From positions 1-22,775 of the forward strand of contig RPFO01001243.1 in NCBI GenBank assembly GCA_009746045.1: DNA of 22,775 bases, in the 5' to 3' direction. The translations under genes and the position numbers were made by a program. The stretch's first letter is position 1, and every line of letters starts with the position of its first letter. Below the pieces are notes generated by a model. That model worked only from the letters and a program-made list of their open reading frames with translations, did no database searches and was not told the DNA's origin. Origin of the DNA: Mesostigma viride. Taxonomy: Eukaryota; Streptophyta; Mesostigmatophyceae; Mesostigmatales; Mesostigmataceae. Positions 16,941-22,775 of this stretch are shown piece by piece.

Positions 16941-19322
16941 CTATATGGCTAAGCGGTATAGAAATTTTATTTTTCCCCTCCCCCCCACCGAGGCCACAGG
17001 AAGGGCCTCACACGGGAGAGAGAGTCCTACGTGAGAAAGGAGATCAGGCATGCGAACAGCTGTATGAAAGAGGTAGGCATAGGAATCATCATCAGGTAGT
17101 TCACCATAAGGGGTTACACCCATAGTAGTAGGAACTAGAGTAATATTGAGAACATCAAGGTCCTCGAAGAAGGAATAGTCTGCACGACGAGAGAGTGCAT
17201 CTGGTACTATGTTATCTACACCCTTGACATACTGAAGTTTAAAAGGGGAAAACTGTGCTAAAAATTCCATCCAGCGCGCTTGCCGAGGGGTAAGGTTGGG
17301 TTGGGAGAGAAGATGGGTAAGGGGACGATGATCCGTTTGGATAACTAACCTATAAGGATCTAGCTCACAGGGTTCATTCAGGCAGACATCAAATTGAGCA
17401 CCTTTAAGGAAGTGCTGCCACGCGTGGCAACAATACACCACAGCTAAGAGTTCCTGCTGGTGGACGGGATAGTTACGCTCCGCAGGGAGCATTGTCCTAG
17501 AGATATATTCAATTGGCTGTAAGCCCTGACCCTGATCCTGGAGAAGGACACCACCTATAGCTACTTTACTAGCATCTGTAGCCACAACAAAGGGTTTAGT
17601 AGTATCCGGTAGGATGAGTACAGGAGGGGAAAGGAGTAGGGATTTTAGGCACTGAAAAGCAGACTGACACTCACTACTCCAAACAAAGGGGATATCCTTC
17701 TTTAATAAATGATTAATAGGGGCTGCTATAGTGGCGAAACGCGGGATAAAACGCCTATAGTAAGAAGCAATTCCTAGGAAACTACGTACACCTTTAACGT
17801 CGGTAGGAGTAGGCCATTCCTGAATTGACTTAGTTTTATCCGGGTCGGTAGCGACCCCGGCATCTGACAGAACGTGCCCTAAAAATGGGACACTCCTACC
17901 CGAACGCACTTTAGCACGGCGCGCCCACAAAGAATTTTCAGCCATTATTTCTAATACTTTCTTTAAATCACGTAGGTGCGTTTCAAAATCAGGAGAGTAA
18001 ATAAGAATATCATCTAAGTAAGCTTGAGCACAAGAACGGTCATGCTCAGATAAAGAAACAGAGGAGAAGGAGGGATCCTTTAGATCAGAGGACACCTGAG
18101 GAAGATGAGAATTTCCCATAACAGGTCTAAGCACTTCATTCATTAACATTTGAAAAGAGGCAGGCGAGTTACAGAGTCCCATAGCCGCTACTCTAAACTG
18201 GTAATGACCAAAAGGGGTAGCAAAGGCGGTTTTATGGCAATCCTCAGGAGCTATCCGCAACTGCCAAAAACCATCCGCACAATCCAGTACTGTGAAACAA
18301 GTGGAACCTTTAACCTTATTAAATATATCGTCAATACGAGGTAGAGGGTATTTAGATTTCACAGTAATATCATTCAACTTCCTATAATCAGTAACTAGGC
18401 GAAACTTGCCATTTGGCTTAGGAACTAACAGGACACCAGCTGAGTAGGGGGAGTTACTAGGCTCTATCAATCCTGCTTCTAATAATGACACTAAAATCTG
18501 TTTTAGTTCCTTTAACTCGGTAGGGCCCATTCTATACATCGGAGAGTGCGTAGGAACTGCACCGTCCTTGATAACTACACGGTGTAAAACAGAACGAGGA
18601 GGAGGATAAGAAGGAGTCTTTTCTTCAAATACTTTTGAGGAATCTATCACAGCCATGTATCTTACTATTTCATTTTCAGTAAATCCTACTCCTATTGTAT
18701 CCACTGTATTTACATCTATATCCACACTATTGTTAGTGATAGGTATCTGTTGTACTTCTAACTGAAGGAACATACATAATAGGTATCCATTTTGCTTTAA
18801 TTCAGAACGTAATTCGTCATTTGACATTATTACTTCAGGTATAGGTCTTACAGGAGGATCAACAGGTGTAGGAGGAGTAATATCTACCAAGGATAAATTT
18901 TCCAATCTATAATGACGTTCAGGTACCCAGTAAGAGCTATCTGGAAACCAAATGACCATGGTATCATAATTAATAGTAATCTTATTATCCTGGTGCCAAT
19001 CTAATCCTAGTAATACATCAGCGGTAGTGATAGGGCCTATAGTGGCCGTCAGGTTGACAGTACGTCCTTGTATAACCATGGGAAGGGACACCGTACCCGG
19101 GGAATGACTGGTGCGACCATCAGCATAATGAACAGTAACGGGTTTGGTGTGAGGGGTAGGGACTAGTCCTAAACGTCTAACTAGGGCCTCGCTCACAAAG
19201 GAGCTAGCCGCACCGCTATCTACCAACACAGAGACATTCAAGAGTTCATCAGCATGCAAGAAGGGGTCTACAACAGTGTGAGGGACGGTTAAACCACCAT
19301 TCAAGAACATAAGAGGACGCAC
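16941..19322 (-). CDS. pol: Pol, N-terminal part: protease, reverse transcriptase, RNase H
   Basis: The 793-residue frame is intact. The retropepsin has its active-site Asp-Ser-Gly at 35-37 (VLVDSGAASSFV) and a later LLGLDWH at 104-110. RT spans about 240-480, with LVTDYRKLN, FTVLDCADGFWQ (Asp347) and the catalytic YLDD at 435-438. RNase H follows, with Asp583 (ATDAS), Glu624, Asp664 (TDHRPLT) and the closing VPDALSR at 706-712. Between EVLRP (396-400) and AYLDD (434-438) there is about 25-30 residues more than usual. RNase H also has a small extra loop (about 645-658). The frame's first codon as listed is GTG, and the first ATG is at 19310. The frame is open up to a stop at 19383-19385, so the protease probably starts upstream as part of a gag-pol polyprotein. 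Confidence 0.96.
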   Translation of the reverse strand: MRPLMFLNGGLTVPHTVVDPFLHADELLNVSVLVDSGAASSFVSEALVRRLGLVPTPHTKPVTVHYADGRTSHSPGTVSLPMVIQGRTVNLTATIGPITTADVLLGLDWHQDNKITINYDTMVIWFPDSSYWVPERHYRLENLSLVDITPPTPVDPPVRPIPEVIMSNDELRSELKQNGYLLCMFLQLEVQQIPITNNSVDIDVNTVDTIGVGFTENEIVRYMAVIDSSKVFEEKTPSYPPPRSVLHRVVIKDGAVPTHSPMYRMGPTELKELKQILVSLLEAGLIEPSNSPYSAGVLLVPKPNGKFRLVTDYRKLNDITVKSKYPLPRIDDIFNKVKGSTCFTVLDCADGFWQLRIAPEDCHKTAFATPFGHYQFRVAAMGLCNSPASFQMLMNEVLRPVMGNSHLPQVSSDLKDPSFSSVSLSEHDRSCAQAYLDDILIYSPDFETHLRDLKKVLEIMAENSLWARRAKVRSGRSVPFLGHVLSDAGVATDPDKTKSIQEWPTPTDVKGVRSFLGIASYYRRFIPRFATIAAPINHLLKKDIPFVWSSECQSAFQCLKSLLLSPPVLILPDTTKPFVVATDASKVAIGGVLLQDQGQGLQPIEYISRTMLPAERNYPVHQQELLAVVYCCHAWQHFLKGAQFDVCLNEPCELDPYRLVIQTDHRPLTHLLSQPNLTPRQARWMEFLAQFSPFKLQYVKGVDNIVPDALSRRADYSFFEDLDVLNITLVPTTMGVTPYGELPDDDSYAYLFHTAVRMPDLLSHVGLSLPCEALPVASVGGRGKIKFLYRLAI
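16971..16990 (-). other. Internal polypurine tract between RNase H and integrase
   Basis: On the minus strand the run reads GGTGGGGGGGAGGGGAAAAA. It matches the core of the 3' polypurine tract (G7-8, A, GG). It is also the place where the pol frame changes. It could act as a second plus-strand primer, or simply be a Gly-rich coding run with an uncertain G count. Confidence 0.4.
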
Positions 19323-19440
19323 ACGTAGTGGTAGGGAAGATTCAGCTCCTACAGAGGTTATAAAAACAGGCAGGCAAAAATTTTATCTGGGGTACTATCT
19401 AAGGACCTGTCCAGGTTACCCCCGGCTGACAGGCCTACTG

Positions 19441-19459
19441 TTCCCCCTCCCCCCCCAAA
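19441..19459 (-). other. Internal polypurine tract between gag and pol
   Basis: The minus strand reads TTTGGGGGGGGAGGGGGAA, again with the G8-A-GG core of the 3' tract. It lies in the gap between the end of the gag frames (19514) and the start of the protease frame. Confidence 0.4.
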
Positions 19460-19513
19460 TCCATAGGAACGAACCCCGAAGAAGACCCTGGCGGAAAAGC
19501 CACTGCTGGAGGG

Positions 19514-21160
19514 TCACGAGGGAGAAGAGGGTGCGGGAGCCTGATTATCATAGGGGAACCCTGGGGATCCTGTCTGCACAGCATTCAGCCTACTAGGGGT
19601 AGCTGAAGGAATGCGTCCTGAAGGACGAATAGGAGCACGCTGAGGGGTACGAGGAGGGCGAGCGTCGGGATGAGGGGGAGCACCCGAAAGGAACTTGGGG
19701 CACTCACGTTTAAGATGACCTACTTCCTTACAATGATAGCATGTGATATGAGAGACATCAGGCTGAAAGGTCAGTAACACAGATATCTAATTCTTCTACA
19801 TAGGAGTTCTCCTCCTCAGGGGTAAGGATAATATTATTAATACGGGAACGGGTAGGAAGAGAAGGGTGGTGAAGAAATCTGCTACACGCAAGAGATGCTG
19901 GCGCACATGCTTGAGGGGCAGATCAGTAAAACGGTAGGCAGAGAACTGGCGCTTGACTTCACGTAATAAGGGTCTACTGAGGCCTGAGGAAGCGAGCACG
20001 TACTTCTGCACCCGACAATCCCTAATTCGTACCATCTGAGCATCAAACTCTTTCATATACTCTTAAATGATTTGGTACCCTGCTGCAAGGTACCAAAGGC
20101 TAATCTATCCTGCCAATCTGAATCAGGAGGGACTAAATGGTTCTCTAAACGCTTAAACAATTCTGCTACAGAGTTAGGGTAGGCATGAGAGGCCAAAGAC
20201 TCACACTGAATGAGGTTAGCAAGCTCAGGAGTAATACAGGTTGTGAGATAGTGAGGAACTAATACAGCATCAGAAAGACGCCATCTATTATGATTCTGCC
20301 ACGACTCCGTGTTCTGTGTAAGCAACATAATAAAGGTGAAAAACTGTTGAGGGGTAGACTTGACATCCAGCTTGGGAAGGTTAGCAAAGAGGGGAAGAGC
20401 AGGGGCTTAGGGGGATTAGAAGAGTCAGTTTTTCCCATAGGGCCACTAGCTTCCACTGCTACATAAGCGGGATAGAAGGAAGGAAGAGGAAAAGTCTTGG
20501 GTAGGGGTCTAGACGGGGCCACCGTTTCAGGCTGGTGCCCATAAGAGAAGGGGACAGTATATTGCTCACGAAGAGAGGAATAGGCAAAATGATCATAATT
20601 TCTGTCATCTAAGGGCATGGTACTGAAATCACTATTAACTTCTAAATCAGCCACACGGGTAGGGACCTGGGCTGCCTCATAGGCCGTCTCAGGGTAGGAC
20701 CAGGAAGCAGGTGGGTAAAAGGGAACTGCACTAGGGCGCCCAGAAGGACCGACAGGGGCAGAGGCACGACCCGTGTTAAGAGCAGGCATGGAAGGAACAG
20801 GGTGGGAAGGAGGCCTAAAAACATTGTTAGTTAGTGAGGACCTGCTGGAGGGTTGAGCCAAGGTTGCAGGAGGGGCAGGGGCCTGGTTCAGGGTAAGGGA
20901 AGGGTCATCACTAAATCTGACTTGCATACGTTGACGTTGTTCATAGGTAGGAGGGGTAAGTGAGGGACGACGGCGACCATCAGCAAGAGGAGAAGGAGGT
21001 GAGGCACGAAGATTACCTTGAGGAGTGAGATGGTGTACCGTTTCAAGTGAGTCCCGTCGGTTACCCGATTGTTGTTATGGTTGTTATTATTATTATTATT
21101 ATTATTCATAGTAGGAGTATTGGTAGGTATAGGCGACAGGTTACCACCCACTGGATCCAT
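19514..21160 (-). CDS. gag: Gag, broken into several frames; capsid region and CCHC zinc knuckle
   Basis: The start is the ATG at 21160 (MDPVGGNLSPIPT, then an Asn-rich run). A long Pro/Ser-rich N-terminal part follows (to about 20420), then a helical capsid-like region (FFTFIMLLTQNTESWQ, LANLIQCESLA, AELFKRLENHL; about 20380-19870). The nucleocapsid zinc knuckle is CX2CX4HX4C (CYHCKEVGHLKREC, near 19740), followed by a basic Pro-rich tail. The protein-like sequence changes frame near 21055, 20405, 20060, 19870 and 19785, the last two cancelling each other. All are consistent with one-base indels, several in homopolymers. Gag packages the RNA and forms the particle. As written it cannot be translated as one protein. 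Confidence 0.8.
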
Positions 21161-21283
21161 TTTTGTTTAAGTAAATGATCAAAAATCTAACTGAAAGCAG
21201 CAAGGATAAAGGACAAGGCCTAATATAAGGCAAGGAAAGAAAAGGAAAAGATTTTAATGGTTAAAAGAAAGGAACAATTTAAA

Positions 21284-21676
21284 TCAGTCCTTTTTAACAA
21301 CAGTAATGGATAGGGAACCGAATTCCAAGGTGAGAGGAGTATCTAAGCTAGATGAGGATGCAGCCCTCTTAGGGGGAGACGAAGGAGGGGTAGCAAAATC
21401 TAGAGCTTCTACAGGAGGGCGACCATGAGGAGTAGAACGTACGTGTAGGCCTAGATCTGATACGCTATGGTCTATAAGGAATTGTTGAGCTTCCTCGAAG
21501 GTAACAAATTTCTTATACCTAATTACATTATATGTACGGTTTTGCACTATCTTCCTAGCATCTGACCAAGAGAGGAAAATGGCTGACCATTGAGGGGTAA
21601 TAACTACGTAATACTTAGCTAAACTATTATCACTAGATGAATGGGAAGGCGCAGTAAAAACACGACGTTGACTCAT
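21284..21676 (-). CDS. ORF1: small protein with caulimovirus P6 / RNase H1 N-terminal-like domain
   Basis: This intact 130-residue frame from an ATG at 21676 lies upstream of gag, separated from it by 123 bases. Residues about 20-70 contain AKYYVVITP, then IFLSW, then KKFVTFEEAQQFL. That order (Y-Y-x-V, W, K-K-F-x-T/S-x-E-E-A-x-x-F-L) is the hallmark of the small domain shared by the N terminus of eukaryotic RNase H1 and the caulimovirus transactivator/viroplasmin, which binds RNA-DNA hybrid or double-stranded RNA. No RNase H catalytic residues follow; the tail is Pro/Ser-rich. It could help reverse transcription by holding hybrids, or act in translation of the downstream ORFs. Both roles are inference. 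It shows no frame break, unlike gag. Confidence 0.7.
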   Translation of the reverse strand: MSQRRVFTAPSHSSSDNSLAKYYVVITPQWSAIFLSWSDARKIVQNRTYNVIRYKKFVTFEEAQQFLIDHSVSDLGLHVRSTPHGRPPVEALDFATPPSSPPKRAASSSSLDTPLTLEFGSLSITVVKKD

Positions 21677-22190
21677 GATAACTCACCTGGCGTGTCTTGT
21701 GATGTCAAGCTAGACGAGGTAGGGGTAGGCGACTTAGCTTGACGATCTGGATCACCGAAAGAAGAAGGAGGGCGGGAGTTTCCAGCTCTCGTCCTAAGTC
21801 AGCGGCCGGATATCCCAGCGCTCGTCCTAACACAGCGCCCCGTAACTCTGCGGGTGCGGCCGTCTAATAAAGCAGCAGCACAAGGAAAAAGGTGTAGGTA
21901 CGGCGACGCTAATCGTCTCCGAACAGTAATACTCCCCGATCTAAGGCAGGAAACAACCGTAAGCAGGAAAACAAGGCGAAGGACAGGCTAACTACGAAAG
22001 GATTTATCCGCTGTGAGCAGGTCTAGCTTCTAGGTAAAGCGTGTCCCGAAACGGGCAGCACGACGCTCCTAGCTTGAAGGCGACCCGCCCATTACCTATC
22101 AAGGAAGTGTCGACTTCTTGTTCCTGGACGCGGAAGGGGTCTTGAAAAGGTGTATGTGGCAAGGGATAGTCGTCTCGTTCACTACCTACT
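21677..22190 (-). other. Element 5' leader
   Basis: About 510 bases lie between the primer-binding site and ORF1. A minus frame (22004-22378) runs open from inside the LTR across the primer-binding site into this leader and has an Arg/Gly-rich part (RPIRGRGGGRYPRR). Its ATGs lie upstream of the TATA-like box, so translation is doubtful. Packaging signals would be expected here but cannot be identified from sequence alone. Confidence 0.5.
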
Positions 22191-22208
22191 GAAGTTCCTC
22201 CGGAACCA
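22191..22208 (-). other. Probable primer-binding site
   Basis: One base after the end of the 5' LTR the element reads TGGTTCCGGAGGAACTTC. It starts with the TGG that pairs with the CCA end of a tRNA. Its complement would fit the 3' end of a tRNA, but I cannot say which one. The sequence also contains a self-complementary GTTCC-gga-GGAAC, so self-priming is a less likely alternative. Confidence 0.6.
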
Positions 22209-22209
22209 T

Positions 22210-22775
22210 TGTTACGCCGCGGATATCTACCTCCACCTCTACCTCTAATGGGCCTGATACTACCTAAACTGGTCAGGCCTCCTCTACTTAACCCTCTGGC
22301 GAAAGACGAACGTGACGGAGCTGATCTCAATGCATTAACGTAAGTGTTGCTATAATACGCCATACAACCATTTACCAAAACCCGTTTACTCCAGGAATAG
22401 AGGAAGGAAACACAACTACACTGCCGTGACCCAAGCCTAAATGTGTCAATTCACTTAACACACGCCGAGTGCACACACAAGGGGTAGAACGCGCATAAAT
22501 GGTCACCAACGGTCCAACACGCTCGGGCCGACATGGCCCTCGCCTACAGGTGCACGCTGGTCCACTAAATCTACTGATGCACGCTGGTCCACTACATTCT
22601 ACCACAGGATCAGGACCACTAGTAAAGTACGCGGCGCGGCGCCCAACGGCACCCAATGTACCACAGTACTGTTACGAGGACAATAATGTCCCGGTAGGAG
22701 CCTAAACGTAAACCTAGGGACAACCGAGGCAAAGGACCTAATTTACGTCCGTAACTACAACGAATTGTTACGCGA
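22210..22775 (-). repeat. 5' LTR, cut by the window end
   Basis: 566 bases align without gaps to the 3' LTR, with three substitutions. By that alignment the LTR is 573 bp and ends 7 bases past the window. Copy A agrees with the 3' LTR at two of the three variable sites and with this LTR at the third. Confidence 0.95.

Larger units (their letters stand above)
11990..22775 (-). mobile_element. Near-complete Ty3/Gypsy chromovirus-type LTR retrotransposon (about 10.8 kb)
   Basis: The element lies on the minus strand with its 3' LTR at 11990-12562 and 5' LTR from 22210 to beyond the window end. By alignment with the 3' LTR, about 7 bases are missing. The order protease, RT, RNase H, integrase, chromodomain is that of Ty3/Gypsy (Metaviridae) elements of the chromodomain branch. 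The two LTRs differ at only three visible positions (12057, 12130 and 12164 against their partners), all substitutions, so insertion was recent. Two ORFs are additional to the standard gag-pol: a small one before gag and a large one after the chromodomain. Gag, the pol joint and the last ORF carry one-base frame breaks, so as written this copy would not make all its own proteins. Confidence 0.95.

Overview
The window is eukaryotic nuclear DNA dominated by repeats. Three things point to this: LTR retrotransposons with a chromodomain integrase, intron-like splice signals around short exon-sized coding blocks, and very long micro- and minisatellites. Two adjacent short exons (6651-6695 and 7385-7426) read like the core of the cilia protein CFAP299 (DUF4464). 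If that is right, the host makes a cilium or flagellum. Together with the GC-rich low-complexity DNA, a flagellate alga is a reasonable but unproven guess.

Layout. 1-518 has no recognised gene. 519-2294 is a 5'-truncated minus-strand copy of the main retroelement: LTR, polypurine tract and the end of its last ORF. 2295-3120 is AT-richer, with one weak mitochondrial-carrier-like peptide on the minus strand. 3123-4468 is an 8-bp-unit minisatellite with a higher-order spacer. 4534-5187 is a CTG/CAG tract in a possible minus-strand coiled-coil/polyQ gene. 5345-6117 is a second 8-bp-unit minisatellite with a roughly 145-bp higher-order period. 6225-6510 holds a diverged 178-bp-spaced duplication. 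6651-7426 holds the two candidate CFAP299 exons. 7620-9290 is a very GC-rich array with a 345-361-bp higher-order period. 9320-10850 is an unrecognised plus-strand gene with one frame break. 11741-11989 is a possible non-LTR reverse-transcriptase fragment, cut off exactly where the large retroelement begins.

11990-22775 is an almost complete Ty3/Gypsy chromovirus-type element on the minus strand; only the last few bases of its 5' LTR lie outside the window. In its own direction it reads: 5' LTR, primer-binding-site-like sequence, leader, a small ORF with a caulimovirus P6 / RNase H1 N-terminal-like domain (placed before gag), gag with a zinc knuckle, protease-RT-RNase H, integrase with chromodomain, an extra large ORF of unknown function, polypurine tract, 3' LTR. 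The LTRs differ at 3 of 566 visible positions, so the insertion is young. The ORF before gag, the extra ORF after pol, an insertion inside RT and two internal copies of the polypurine tract are its unusual features.

Many genes here are broken by single-base shifts in homopolymers. The two element copies differ internally by five one-base indels and no substitutions over 1.2 kb. Uncorrected sequencing or assembly indels are therefore a serious alternative to real gene decay.
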